Below, piece by piece: positions 33,221-47,627 of a DNA stretch of 64,000 nt. A program made the translations under genes and the position numbers. The stretch covers positions 19,019,931-19,083,930 of the forward strand of contig CM052357.1 in assembly GCA_028551475.1 (NCBI GenBank), read 5' to 3'. Below the pieces are notes generated by a model. The model saw nothing but the letters and a program-made list of their open reading frames with translations, made no database searches and was not told the origin of the DNA. Numbering within the stretch: position 1 is the stretch's first letter; every line of letters begins with the position of its first letter. The DNA comes from Casuarina equisetifolia. Lineage: Eukaryota > Streptophyta > Magnoliopsida > Fagales > Casuarinaceae.

Positions 33221-36200
33221 TTATTCCGCCTCTGAGACCTCATCTTCGTCTTCCTCTAAGATGTAAACCAAGGCACGTTTTCTTGCAGCAAAAACACAAG
33301 CAACACCTCGGGATGCTGTTACATTTACATTCAATGACAAGGTTAGACTGGTCATGCAAGGTTATATTTGATCTACTCAATCTGAATAATTTAAAAAATT
33401 TGAAGAGAGATCACATTAGTAGGAAAACCATGCATACAAAGAACTGAAACGCATATAAAGTAATATTGTCCCACATGAATGGAATAATTCAAGTTTCTGT
33501 AGACGACATGCAGAGACACGTTCACACAAAGACACGATTAATGCATTATCATGGTCATTAGTCCACATGACAGCCAAACATTCCAATCGCATGATAAACG
33601 ATAATGAAATAATGAGAGCACTCACTGCTAACTGCCAAGGGAGCAACTACGGAGTGAGGAATACTGCGAACTTTTTCATTCTCCAACTGTAGATAGATAA
33701 CAGAGTCCTGAAGATATAAATTTGCTGAATTAGTAGTTTATCAAAAAATAGCTTAAGCAAGTTCTTAAGAAAAGATCAGCAAATTCTTCAAAGACTTCAA
33801 TTCTTACAAAAACCACATATTGGAATGCAACTTGAAAAGAATAAGATTAGTAAGAAAGGAGAGGAGCTAAAGAGAAGATAAATGAGATACTTGATTCGGG
33901 GGAGGATTAAAAAAAATAAAAAATAAAAGTAAAGCTGGACAAGTTAGGCGTGGGGAAAGATGATGTCAGATTGTGAGGAAAGAGGAGTTCAAATAACGTA
34001 AGGAAGAATCCGAGGAAATGTCAAATCTACACAAGCTACAAAATCTGCAATGAAATTGACATGCATCAGACCAGCAAAACCATATGCTTTTCTACAAGTG
34101 TTCGATCCAAGAAATGGAGATCAAGCAGGTGACCTAAATTACCTTTAGTTGGTGCAACATCCAATTCTCTACACTGCTGGATCTTGAGATTGATACAAAT
34201 GGAAGGTCACTTGCTTGTACAATCATCATGCAGGCGCTGCCTGAGCTTTCAGAAGAGGCAGTTCTTTCGTTCAATAACAAAACAATTTGACTTTCCTGTT
34301 TTAACAGAATTAGTTCAAATAATTTAAGAAGGAGAAGAAAGAAAAGAAAAAGGGAAGAAACCACAAGAATGCAGAAAGAAATTCTACGTCTTTACCTTAT
34401 ATAAGGAAAGATCCACACAATGATAACCATCAGGAACACAAAACAATACAGCTTCCAACGAAGTATAACCCTTATTTACATTGATCGAATCATTTACAAA
34501 CCCTCTTAGTATACCTATACAATTCGCTACTTCTGGGAAAGCTTCATTGGGTATTTGGAAAGACATATAATCAATAAACCTCCTTTCACAACTCTGATAA
34601 GAAGAAATAGCATGGGAGGCTTCCTGCAGATGTTAAGGCAAATTAATAGTGCTATAATGTAGAGTGATATTCATTGATAAAAATAAATAAAAAAAACTGG
34701 CTGCAGACCTAGGATACAGAAACATATAGATGTTTCGATGCAGGATGCAATTCTAGACTTTTGCCACTTGTATTGATAATGATTAACTTATTAAACAGAG
34801 AACCTAGATTCTCTTTGACAGGATAAACAGTACCTCATAGTAGGATAGTGATGTAGGAACAGGGAAAGAAGTAGACTTAGGGGAGGGTGGAAGAGCGAAC
34901 AGTGGCAACAGATTCTCGCAAAGTATCTTTTTAGATATTGTACTGAAGGGCATTAGAAAGGCTTCCCTGAAACTGAAATAATAAAATCATTACTGAAGCA
35001 ATTGCAAATTTGTGTATACTGCAAATACTACACACTCAAAACAGCATAATTGTGCATGTGTCTTTACGCGTCTTGAGAACATTAAATTAGCAAACATCAG
35101 ATAGGACCCTACAGTACTAGCTAGGTGGAGAGGGAGCTTTATACTTTGGACGTCCCCTGCTAACCCTTCCCATTAATATATTACTGCTGAGAGTTGAAAG
35201 GACAATAGTGTTCAAAATTAACTAATCACTCCTATGGACGGAAAGTTATAACATATTCAGTCATGCTTTGGCACTATAATAACAGTTCTGATTACCTCTC
35301 GTGGAATCTAAAATTCATTGATGTAGAGACTTTTTCTATGGAAGTTATTATCCTGGTAACACCCTTCATACATGGAGGAAATAAAAAGGAAGAAGGAAAT
35401 ACCCCGGCTCCATCAACTGAAATTCCTTTGCTAGCGTCCTTCGCAGATGGTCACAATCTAGAAACCCCCCAAAGTGAACTAATTCCTTAACTCTTTGCAT
35501 TGTTTCCCTGAGAAATTTTAGATGTTAGATCCTTTGAAAACCAGCGTTGATACTGCAGATATATTCACATGTAAGGACACATACAAGTAATCAAGTGTAC
35601 AGAAAACACACAAACATCTGCATAGACGAAAAGGCTTTTTAGAGAACTAATGCCAAACTAGTATTCTTTAGCATTTTATTAAACAAGTCGAATAAACTTT
35701 GAAATTGCCTTTGTGAAGCTATCGTGTAGGTTCTCCACTGATATACCTTTTCTAAATTTTCCTTTCTCGATAGACAAATATAAGTGACACACCTGTATGT
35801 GACTGAACTACAACCTTCCTTTCCATCAGTTGCTCATGGGGAAACCAGACCCTACATCATCCAGAGATGGTAGAGACTAGTTTTTGTTTAAGAACGTAGC
35901 TCGGAGAACTATTTCTTGATACTCTTTGTAGGAGATGCTCATTAGTGGACCTCAATTTAGTTTGCAGATGATACAATCTCAAATGTCAGCAAATGTGATT
36001 GCCTTGTAATTTATATGTAAGCCAAACTATAATCCGCACAAACAACACTAAAATGACACGAAAAGGATTTGGGATAGATTAGATTGTAAATTCACAAAAT
36101 TAACTTACAAGTCAATTTCAATGTCACAATCAGCTTCAGATGGTTCCAGCAACTGTCTGACAGGATCTTGATCATATAAAAACTTCAAAAATATCACAAC

Positions 36201-39200
36201 AAGTTCACTGCCAAAATCACAGTTCAATAAAATGGTTACAACATATGTGCTGAAACGGAGTAAGAAGGCAAACCAGAAAGAAAATGAGAAAGCAGACCTG
36301 TCGTGTGGTGGAAGTTGATCACTAGGGTCCGACATTAGCACCCTTATACATCTTAGCAGCCAGTTGAAGAAATTTGAAAACTGAAAGAAGAAACAACATC
36401 AGAAATTAAAACAATATATATATCTAACATGATTGTCTTATTTATTTTGCCCACTTATTCTAGGGTTCCATAATTATGTTCCCGATATCCAATAATAGAT
36501 ATACATATTTTGAATCAGACCATAGCAATTATTTAATTCCCTAAGGGGCAATATCTTGATTCCTAAGATGCCCACACACTGCAACTTTCTTGGAGAAAGG
36601 GAATAAATAATGCTTATAAACCATACAGGAACAAATTCTAAGAAACAGCTTTAATGATTTTGGATGGCATATAGCATAAGAGCAAGGGAGGTTATTACGA
36701 AAATTGTCTAGAGGTCACTGATACATTAGTTATATATTTCCATGGATAAGACAAGGAAGAGAGGAAGGGAAAGAAGACCCCACTACAGCAATAAGTCAAC
36801 TCTTCCAACTCACCTAAAACCAAATACATTTAACCCAGCCTCATCAAACACTACAACCGTCTTAAATAACTTTGAGGAACCATACTAGTTTATTTATTTT
36901 TTGTCACATAACTACCCGAGCAAAGCTTGATATTGGATTGTCAAATAATTAGCCTTCAATCAAAGATTGCGTCCACATTAGCAAACAAGTTAAGCTAAGC
37001 TTCTATATGATTATGTAAAAGAACAGAGCCCGTGCATTCAACAAGTTGGAAGATATAACGTTTTTAAGTTACTTATCCACTTCTAATCTCTGATTTGTTT
37101 TCCCTTCCTAGAGTTCGGACCTTTTCAGAAGTTGAAGGAGATGATCTATATTGAATGAATAGCATAAAATTCCATTATTGTCCAAGTCTAACTCGTAATA
37201 GCCCAGCAGGGTTATACAATAGTTGCAATTATTCCTCTGATTAGATCATTCGGTAAAGTGAAACTTTGAAATGAATTAGAGCATCCCATTAGCGAGCCGG
37301 CTTGGGCTGATTTATCGGATTTTGATATTATCAATTAATTTGGGCATATATGTAAAAATCTCTCATTGCCACAGCAGATCCTTGCAAACAAGCATGAGTA
37401 ATCAAATGAAACCAAGCAGCTTGATAAGACCCTATGACCCAGTGCTAACAAGGGTGAGAGGAAGGGAAAAAGGACCCCACTACAGCAAATGAGTCAACTC
37501 TTCCAACATTACAATCCTGTTATGTAACTTAAGGAACCATCCTATTTTATTTATCCTTTGTCACATAACTAAGCCAAGCAAAGGTCGATATTGAATTTTA
37601 ATTAATTAGCTTTCAATCCAAGATCAAATCCATATTTCCAGACAAGTTAAGCTAAATTCTAAATTCTTTTGCTTAAAAATAGAAAGCCATTTCTAATCTT
37701 TGGTGGTTTCCCCCTTCCTGGAGCTCAGGTCTTTCCAGAAGTTGAAGGAGATGATCTATTTTGAATAAATAGCAGCATATTTGGTTCTGACCATAATTTG
37801 TCAAATATGCAGTTTGGAACTATGGATGAAAGACCACCATTTGAATATCACTGAAAGTTTTGAAATAGACAAACAAGGGTCCTCAGATGAGCATACCTTC
37901 TGCACCACAGATGTAAGCACTCTCATAAACCGCTCAACTTGTACGAGCAACATACCAGCTTTTTCTGTTGCATCATTGATGAGTGTCTCATCCAAACCAA
38001 CACCCTGATAGCGTGCACGCCATCTTGAAAGGCCCCTCAGTTCTCCCATCCTAAATCCAATAATTTCTGCAGCAGGCTGGGAAATGGATGTATATCTTTT
38101 AGTTTCAGATTAAGTCCTTGGTATGAAGAAAACAACAACAAAGCTATTATAAGGCACACACAAATTCACTGAATAAAAACTAGCAGAAATCTGGAGAAGA
38201 AGAAAGTTTGGTGAAACATAAGGTGTATACCTCCAAACTGTAGAAAAAGAGAGGGGAAAGAAAATCAAAGGAATGCAAACTGGTAATGTAAATCTTGCGC
38301 AAGAAGGCCCGAATGTCATCAACTCGAGCTTTTAGATAACAAGTTATTTTGCATTAGCATGCCAGCTTTAGGTAATAGTGTACCACATCAAAGAGATTTT
38401 TCCTGGGTTTCGGGATGGTTGTATTTCTATTTTCCTTTTGAGTTTATTTTTATGAAATTATCTGTTCCCAGCAACACATTCAAAGAAATTTTCCTATTAC
38501 ATCTTTGCCCATCGATTTCTGAATCGAACATAAATCATGTACTTTGCCACTTTTTATTTGAGTTTAATCCATGAAGTCAAGAAAATTCATAGAATTGCTT
38601 CAATACCCAAAAAAAAAAAGAAAAAGAAAAGGATCAGATAGCCTACCCATATCAGTGATCATGAACGGGAAGCACAAAGTAATTAATTGCTCATGATGTA
38701 AATAAGGCACCTGTAGATGATCAAGGACAACACGCTGAAGTTCTTTTCCAGCGCCACTGACAGCCTTTGCCACACGCTTTACACCCTGTTAAGTGAATAA
38801 CTTGCTCTATCAAATATAAGTCAAAATATCTTATTAAAAGTTTGACACAAGGCAGAGAATACCAGTTCGCCAAGAGAGCTAACTAGAAATTGATGAACTG
38901 CTGGACTTGTACGTGCACCACCTAAAAGGCTTAAGAACTCCTCTTGGGCTGATGAGTCAAGTCCTGTGCACAACTAATGTAAGTCAATGAATGGGAAAAC
39001 AGGAGATGGGATATATGTTCATGAATGGTGGTTTTTGGCCTTTACTAACAGTTACCATGGTGAAGAATCAGAGTAGACAAAGAATCAAACTTCTCATGAA
39101 AAGTGTGCATAGCATCGGACCACAGTTTACACATCACAGATAAAGATTCCCGTATAACCTCGGTCAAATCCTCAATATTAGATGCTTGTTGGGCTACTTG

Positions 39201-42200
39201 ATGTAGCTCATTTCTCCTACAACAAAGGAACAAACAGTGAAAGGGAAGGAGAGGGGGTAAAGATGGATGTCAGGAGGAAAAATATATAGCATTATTACAT
39301 CAACTTCATGTGAAGTAACCTTAAAGCCCAAAAATTTGAATCTACACCAGCAACTACAAAGCAATTGAAATAGAAGCAATCGGAGACATGGAATGCCATA
39401 TGAAACAATAGAGGAGTTCAATCCTAGGAAAATATAAAGATCAACTGAACAATCCCATTCCTACAGCGATCTTACCTCTTCCAGAATATAGAAGTATTGA
39501 GCATTAAGCAATGCAAGCCATGCAAGCCATGCATGCCTTGTACAGCAACTTTCTTCTTTCTTGATTCATCACTGCCTTCAACAAGTTCTCCGGAGCACAT
39601 AACTATCAAATGACAAAGATCTTTTGATAAAGCCACCTAATGAAAAAATATTGTAACAAGATCAGCTTGCACTTCTAAATAACTGGGAGCTAATGGGTGA
39701 GCAACTTTTAGAGATGAAACTATGAGAGGGTTTCTTTGCAAAAAAAACAAGTAAAATAAAAAATCCTAAAAGCTATTCATTCGACTAGATATGAAATAAG
39801 TGCCATTGCTGGATGGAGACTATGAAAATTCCCTTACCAATGTTTTTTAAGGAAAAACTAATTACATTCATATGATTGCTTGTTTTTTAGTCAGCTCCTT
39901 GTTCTATTTGCAGGTTTGTGTTAACAATTTTTGTACTTTCCATTTTGCTTTTTATTCTTATTGCTTAGAGTACTCTTGCAATCATGTCATAAGAGGCTTA
40001 AGGGTATTCTTTTAATTATCTAATACTTACCCTAGTATGAATATGCCCTATGCTAAGGATAATGGGATGCGGTTTTAAACATCTTCTAAACATCCTCTCC
40101 ATATTCTCTTTTCTTCTGTATTCCTCATTTTCTAAATCTAATTTCCTAACCTCCATGATACAATTTTTTGCAATAATCTTAACCTTAAGATATATGATAC
40201 AACTCAAACGGCTACTTCTTTACCAGAAACTCAATTTCCGGGGGGTTCAACCTTAAAGATTCAACAAACTTGTTTCCATAAGTGTTCCTAGCTACTCCCA
40301 TTTTCTGTCCTCTATGTGAGTGTATTCATCCATAAAAGTTTTTCCTTTTCCGTGAGAGACAACATAACAGGAAAACTTAGTAGATAATTCCTTGTTCAGA
40401 TGTGAAACCAAAACCATTTGTGATATATATATATATATATATATTTTTTTTATTTTTTTTTTCTAGTTCTGTCCCCAACAAATAATCAACTTAAGACTTG
40501 AAACCATAGCAGTGTTGTTAAGATACAATCCTTGAAAAACAAGATACTAACCTTCAAAGAGACTGTATCAAGGACAAAGGTAACTGCTTTATACCTCAAT
40601 CTTTCAGATCCAAAGTTGAATATTAATATACTAATTTTTTGGTACGAAGAGCAAGAAGTTCCACCATGCACATTTTGACCATAATGTGTTTGTGAATCTT
40701 AAGCTACCTAAAAATTCCCAAATGCCGAGCAAAGGGGCTAGGCAAAAGCATTACATCTCTCGCTGGTTAAAAGAAATGTCTCTAACTAACTGAATTTGAA
40801 GTGCAAATGCAAAATTTGAGATGGCAATAGCCAAATACCATTATGACCTCAAGAGACGTCTGCTTTATGTACAAAGATACCAACACAAGGACCTTGTTAA
40901 AAATGTTATGACAAATGGTGGTAAGAATATAATTAAGCAGTGCTTGACAACACAAAGTGATACTTTCACTAATGTGACCACTGTCATGCAGAATGGCAAT
41001 CTATGTCAATCTTTTATTTGATCAGAAACTGTCTACTAATATGGCAAGCAGAAACCAAAATGATGTGTCACAGCAACCCATTGAGTTTGGCAAGGAGATG
41101 AATGAGTTAGTTATGCATCCCCTCCTGTATCATGCTACTTTGGTTACTTTCTCAAATTACGGAGTCATGAAAGAGCTGTTTTACCCGGAAATCTTGGCTA
41201 CTTTAAGAGCTATTGCTTTTATTAATTTACTTCTGTTACTATTGTACTATCGTTCTTGTTCTTGTTCTTGTTCTTGTTCTTATAGCGAGTAAAACAACAT
41301 AATAGTCCGTGAATGCTTGCTATCTTATTCTCAACGAGTACAGGAAAGCATTCTAATCCCCCAATTACTCTTGTAAGGACTCCTGCAATTCTTCATTACA
41401 ACAATAAATGCAGTATGACTTGGTTGGAACCATCCACATGGCAAACCCAGACAAACCCCCAAACCCCCTTGGGCAGGAGGAAAAAAGTTGAAATGATTGA
41501 GTTGAGCAAAAAATTCTAAATTCCTAGGTACATATTTCTAATCAATATTATTGGCATGAATCCAATTTGGTTCAGAAAATTCATTGAATGACGTAACACA
41601 AATATTTGAAAGTCATAAGCGCCCTAGTATCAAATACATCTCAGAAGAACCTCAAGTCTATAAGCATGAATAATGATGTACCTTGTACAGTGAAGCACTG
41701 AGAAGCCGGTAGGAAGCTTGAATGTTGACAAAAGTGGGAAAACAAAATGAGTGTATGTTCTGAACATGCACAGGCATAAAACAAGAAACATAAGAAAATA
41801 AAATAGGCTATTAAATGGACACATTGAATGTAAAAATAATGAAAATATTGAAGTCCTTATTAGCCAAAAGAGCAAAAATAAAAATCAGAATAGAGAACCT
41901 AGAACAAATTAGTCCAAACTCAAGCTGTAACTGAACTGCTGGTACATGGATTTGTACAATACCCTGATTTCTGACAAGAACAAGAGCAGCAAGAATTACC
42001 AAATTGGATGGCCTAAGAACTAACAAGACTCCTTTTTCTTCTCTTTCTTCGCCAGATAACCCCCAATCAACAAATTAGATCTTCCCAAAATCCTATATAT
42101 TCTGCTATTCAATCTGAGAGCCAGGAAAACCAAGCTTATGCAGCACAGAACCTGAGTCCACAAGTTAAAACCCAGTTTTTTACCATTTGGAGAACTGAAA

Positions 42201-44772
42201 GATAACATGTATAGGATATTGTGTTAGAATAAATTTTAGATCTGTACGCTTAGATGCGGAGACACGCATTCAACAAGTTGAAACCACATGCCATGACCTG
42301 AATGAGAGTCATTAACAAGGATTGACAAGCATCGCCAACCCCCATAAAGTGGTTGCTAAGTGTTGTGAGCCCATTGGTTACTCGACTGGAATTTCACAGA
42401 AAGATAACTTACAATTTTTCCAATTGGAAAAATGCCAAATATGCTAAAGCAAATGTTCCCGTCCTTGTCTCCACTGCACAGAATATTAAAGCGTTGTTGT
42501 GAAGAATTTGACAGCTCTCGGAATGAACCTTCATTATCATCCATGAAGCCTGTATCTCCAGATACCACTCCAGGCATCCGAGGAACTGTTGGAGCAGGAG
42601 GGAAGAAACGAGAAGTGCGATCTTCATTTGTTGATATCTTACCATTGTCATCCTGAAATCAGTTTGAAAAAGGGAATGACATTGAAAACATTTATATGAG
42701 CAAAAGTAGACCATAACCCTTCTGCTCTCTCCATACTACTATCCACCCACTAGAATGAAAAATTAAAAGACAAATATAAGAAAAGAAAAACAAAGAGCGA
42801 AAGCAAAAGGCTTAAATGTCAAAAATTAGGAAATGAAAGAATCACCAAAAGTTTCCAGTAAAACGAGACAAATGGAGCCAATTGATAAGATTAAAGGTAT
42901 AAACAAATTCATACATTAGATACCCAAAGTTTTTATGAACTTCTATAGATAAACTATAATTTAAAACTTAAAAGAGACTATTAAATAATTCTAACAAATA
43001 CTTCATGGTAAGCTTCTAAAAAAAATTTACGCAAAACATTCCTGCTCATTATTCTAACAAACAACTTCAACCAACTCATTTTATTCATTGAACTCAAAAC
43101 AGTGCACGGAAGACAAAGGCATACTCCAATCAGTTGTCCATCCTCCTCCCAGTTAAGACACAGAACAGCAACAGTATGAGACCTTAAACTTCTCAATAAC
43201 CTTCCATTCTGCTAGACATTAAAGAAACCATCTGTTAGAGAAGGCATAAGCAAAAAAATATATATAAAATTAACCATAATTTGTACTGTTTTATACTCTC
43301 AATAACACGTGTTATAATGAAAAAAATAAAGATACCAACAAACAAGAAATCCGCGCTAAATTTAAGCGATTCTACATCCATTCAATCACTCAAATACATA
43401 ACATCATTACTACAAGTTACTAAAAGGAACTACACCCTAAATGTATAAAGAAAATTAAAGAAGAAAAGTTTAAATGACTGAGAAATTGAAAAATGATACT
43501 GCCAATTGAGTGAAACAGAAAACTTTACTCATACAAATAGGAGCTTTGATGCAATGACAGGTAGAATGTAAACAATACAATGCCTAAATCACTGCTCTAT
43601 CTGAGCGGCAACTACAACTGCAAAGTATTAAGGTCAGTGTAACAATGCCTTCTCCAGAATAGTCACCAGCCAAAAAGAAGCCCATGTCTGCAATATGCCA
43701 GTTTCAACATAGAAAAGTAGATACAAAACTCTATGAAAATAATCACCCATAGAAATTCTATCTAGTCCTTCCGTGACATGACTGTACCCATCACAAGTAA
43801 TGAGCCCGATTTTCCTTAGGGATTGTACTTTTTAATTGGCAGCAAACATTGTATAGCAGTTGGTTAAGTTGGATTCTTGACATATGCTGTGCATGTGAAC
43901 AGACAATATATGCAACTTAGTTCAGAGATCGTGTATCTCACCAACAAGAAGAAAATCTAAAGCTAAAGCAAATATGTAGAAACAAACCTGCAGACTATTT
44001 ATTGCCTAATACATGAAAAATATAGATCCCAAATCAAGGAGTTAGGAAGAGTAAGAACCAATTGATGAGAACAATAGTAGGTTAGAAAAACAAGTTAATG
44101 TTACTAACTTCGACGTCATGCAGTGAGACTGTACCATCTTCAAGCCCAACAGCTATTGCTTTCCCATCCGGTCGCCAACATAGAGATGTTATGCGCCTTC
44201 CTGAAGAACATCTCAGAAACTCGGCTAGTGCACTACCAGGCACTTATTAGGAATGTGAATCCCACAACAAAATTAGAAACCAATATTATATATACACACA
44301 CACATATCTATGTATGTACATATATACACAAACATACATGTATATCTCTCAGCCCAATGTGTGTCTATATTGAAGTAACACGAGACCAAGACCAATTGAA
44401 CAAGAAACTGCATCTATCAATCAACTAATCGACTTAACTTTGATCAATCAATTTGCAGTGGTATTAATGCAAGAGGCGGAAATTCAGTCAGGCAGAGAAG
44501 CAAAGATAATTACCCGGAGAAATCGTCCACAACCTCTGCCAATTAAAACGATGCAACATAATCTTGGAATCTTCAGTAACCATGGCCAGCAAATCCTTCT
44601 CGGGGTTCCATTCCGAAATTCTTATCTGTCAATGTTAATCGCCAAATATGAAAATGCATACAAATATGCACAAGGAACACAAATGAACAGCCACATGGAG
44701 AACCTGAGAGGCGACTGGTTTGTCGAATTGAAGCTGAAAAGGAAGCACACGCTGGGAGTCGTCTGTTTCCAT
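33221..44772 (-). CDS. APC4: APC4, copy B, intact
   Basis: Same 19-exon structure as copy A: 44772-44704, 44625-44514, 44200-44109, 43208-43125, 42652-42413, 41759-41682, 39636-39476, 39216-39056, 38963-38863, 38785-38711, 38076-37897, 36380-36298, 36207-36109, 35507-35403, 34972-34834, 34623-34396, 34295-34143, 33707-33626, 33315-33221. I see no coding difference from copy A, so the predicted protein is the same 778 residues. The intron between exons 11 and 12 contains the A/C recombination switch and a cluster of B-only variants. The AT microsatellite in intron 6 is half as long as in A. Confidence 0.93.
40423..40444. repeat. (AT)11 microsatellite, APC4 intron 6, copy B
   Basis: 22 bp of AT at the position matching 22624-22667, followed by an interrupted T run. 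Confidence 0.95.
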
Positions 44773-45262
44773 AATGAACCTTCCAAACACTGCTCAAATC
44801 AGAGGCCGCGACTAACACCAAATTCCGAAGACCGTAGAAAGCCCTAGAAGCTGAAACCACTACGACACTGCCAGTACGAGAGCCCCGTTTGGAGAGAAGA
44901 TATATGAAGATAAATAAATAAATAGTGTATTTGCTTGTGAAGTGACTGAAGAAGAGGAGGAGGAGGAGGAGAGATTAAGCGGTGCCGACTGCCAGAAGCT
45001 GTGTAGCTGCTGCCGGGGGAAATGTGACAATGAGCGCGGGCTTTTTCAGGTTTCAACTTAGAGATCGGTTTTGTGGTTTAATCCAACGGTTCGAGATTCG
45101 CAAGGGCAAACCAAATTTCAAATGTTAAAACCAGTAAGCTACAGTTCAAGTTGTCCAGCCACTCACTTCGTAACGCTTTATTTGCAAAACTTTCTAGGTC
45201 GACTGCTCACAGAATTGTCGCAATAGGATTGGTGAGACATACAAAATAAAGGACTTTCATTA

Positions 45263-47425
45263 AACTTGTCTGGTTTTTTTTTTTTTTACATGTTTTTCAC
45301 CTCCTTTTTTTAGACATTTTACCCTGCTGCTGGGACCCTCTTCTGGATCTCCAAGTTAAAAATCGCTAACTAACTTACAAATAGCAATGACTACTCAAGA
45401 CATTGATAACCTTCGTTAGTTACAACAAATTAACTGACAAAGCTACTAATTGTTACAGAAACCAACTCACTGCCACTAGACAACTAATTTCCACTTCATC
45501 TTTGCTAACTCATGCCTTATTATTGGCGTGACACAATTTATTTAAAAGGTATGTTGCATTCCTCCCTACTTGACCACAACCTTGTCCTTAAGGTTGAACT
45601 CCCTTGTCCATAAGGCTAAACTCAGGATAATGATCTTCAAACTACAATGCATCAACTCAAGTAGCTTCTTGTACAGGAAGACCTTGCCAATGAACTAAGA
45701 ATTAGTTCTTTTTCTTCCAAATTCTCTAGTTCAAAGCGGCTTGTGGTTGTAGGCTAATTGTATCTTCCTTAGCTAAATATGCTGGCAACACAGGCTACAC
45801 TTCTACATGATCTCTTATGACCTTTTTAAGTAAGGATACATGAAAAACATTATGCACCTTAGACCACACATGAAGTTTCAAATGATAGACTACCTCACCA
45901 ATCCGTTGGGAGATAAGTTGTGGTTCTTGCAAATGGCCATTGAAATGCCTCTATAAGGTTGAAGTTTCAAGTATACCCAATCACCACTCTGGAAAACTTC
46001 CTCCTTCATTCCAGCGCTGTAATACTTTTGTATTTTGTTCCAAGCTACTACTAACCTTTCCTTAATATCCTTTAGTACCTAATCTCATTTTTTTTAGTTC
46101 TTGATCCATTGTTTCCAGAGCTAAAGAACTAAGGAAATATGACAAAAGAGTGGGTGAAGGTCTTCCATAAACTACTTCAAAAAGGAATAGTTTAATGGTG
46201 CTATGGATACTAGTGTTGTAACAAAATTCTGCCCAAAGTAGCCACTTCACCCAATTCTTTGGATGGTTATAAGTGAAACTACGCACATAAGCCTCTGGTA
46301 TATGCAGTAGAGAAATTAAATTTAGTACCTTGCATCTTAAACAATGACCACTAGAATCCACTAGTAAAAACCACATCATAATCACGTACTATGTTCCTTG
46401 TCATTCCATACAGCTTAAAAACATTTTCAAAAAACACATGAGCTACATTAATTGTTATGTATGGATGAGCAATAGCAAAGAAATGGGCTTATTTTGATAG
46501 CCAATCAACTACAACCATAATAACTTGCTTACTTCTAGAATTAGGAGGGCCTTGATGAAATCCATAATGATATCTTCCCAAATTCATATTGAATACGTGA
46601 TTGTTTTCCTCTCATACCTCTCTTCAAACTAAACTTGATTTTCTTTTTGCCAAAAGACCTACGAAGTAAAATAATCCTTCTGCCAGTCGTCAAATAAAAA
46701 GAAAAACACATCCAAAGATCGAGTCAAAATCGCTGGAGACATGGTTTTTCAGAGCCGGATCGTTGTCACACAAAAGCCCAACACTTCCCAGGGCATCATC
46801 CCTGACGTTAGAGTTCCGGAAGTCAACCCCCGACGAGGGTCTTCTTACCCTGTGCATTTACCCTCTTGACAGTTACCGTGACCTCCAGAGGTCTCCTCTA
46901 AAATGTTTTCTGTAACAGACGGTGGGCCACAGGCCACCGATCAAACTGACTTTTTAACTATTATCGACGCGGATAGGAAGAGGAAAACATGAAGAGGTGT
47001 GGCGGAAAATAGTCCCTCTAACTCCGCGTGCCTGGATTTTTGCCATCTTCGGTTCCGTCAGAGACCGGGTCGTGAGGGCCTTGGGCAGAGCGTTTTACTA
47101 CACTTTCATCTTTCATGGGGCAAATCGCAGGATTTTCCACAGATTTTGGGACCCTTGGTTGTCTCGAAAAGTAATGATGTAAGGACATGTACATTTCTAA
47201 TCTCCTGTCACTTTCTTCTTATTGTTTAGTTTCCTGTGGTTGTCGTGTTGTTGTGGATCGGGGTATAAGCTTCAAGTAGGGAGTAGGACTCCTTCAAACT
47301 TGTGGTGGCAATGAAGCCGACATCGACATGTATGACGACGACAGTAATCATGGTAAATAAGAAAATGTCAGAGATTATCTTCTTGTTTATTCATAAAGTG
47401 AAGAATCTCTTTCCTTACCAATATT
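45263..47425. other. Junction filler between units B and C (2163 bp)
   Basis: Identical in length and, as far as I can see, in sequence to 27476-29638, showing that the second junction was copied together with the first. Confidence 0.8.
45557..46617 (-). mobile_element. Degenerate Ty3/gypsy chromovirus pol 3' fragment (junction B/C)
   Basis: Copy of the fragment at 27770-28830, with the same integrase and chromodomain remnants and the same interruptions. It was carried along by the tandem duplication rather than by a second insertion. Confidence 0.85.
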
Positions 47426-47627
47426 GAATGAAGATGGATACCCTTATCCTCCGGGATACATGGGTACACCATCTCTAAAATACAACTTTGATGACGATCG
47501 TTCTCGTTCATCAGGAAAAGCAGTTGTGGGGTGGCTGAAGCTCAAGGCAGCCCTGAGATGGGGCATCTTTATAAGGAGGAAAGCTGCTGAGAGACGGGCT
47601 CAACTTGTTGAGTTGGATGATTCGTAG
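47426..47627 (+). pseudogene. Truncated CBP60 last exon (calmodulin-binding tail), copy C
   Basis: Same fragment as 29639-29840, and identical to it, including the SNPs that distinguish both from the intact CBP60 gene. Confidence 0.85.

Larger units (their letters stand above)
29639..47425. repeat. Tandem unit copy B (17787 bp)
   Basis: Second copy. Diagnostic variants up to about 37370 match copy C (for example the CBP60-tail SNPs at 29706 and 29722). Variants from about 37474 onward match copy A (for example the 9-bp insertion in APC4 exon 7, and the filler). This makes B a recombinant of the other two. It is 15 bp shorter than A, mostly from a shorter AT microsatellite. Confidence 0.93.
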
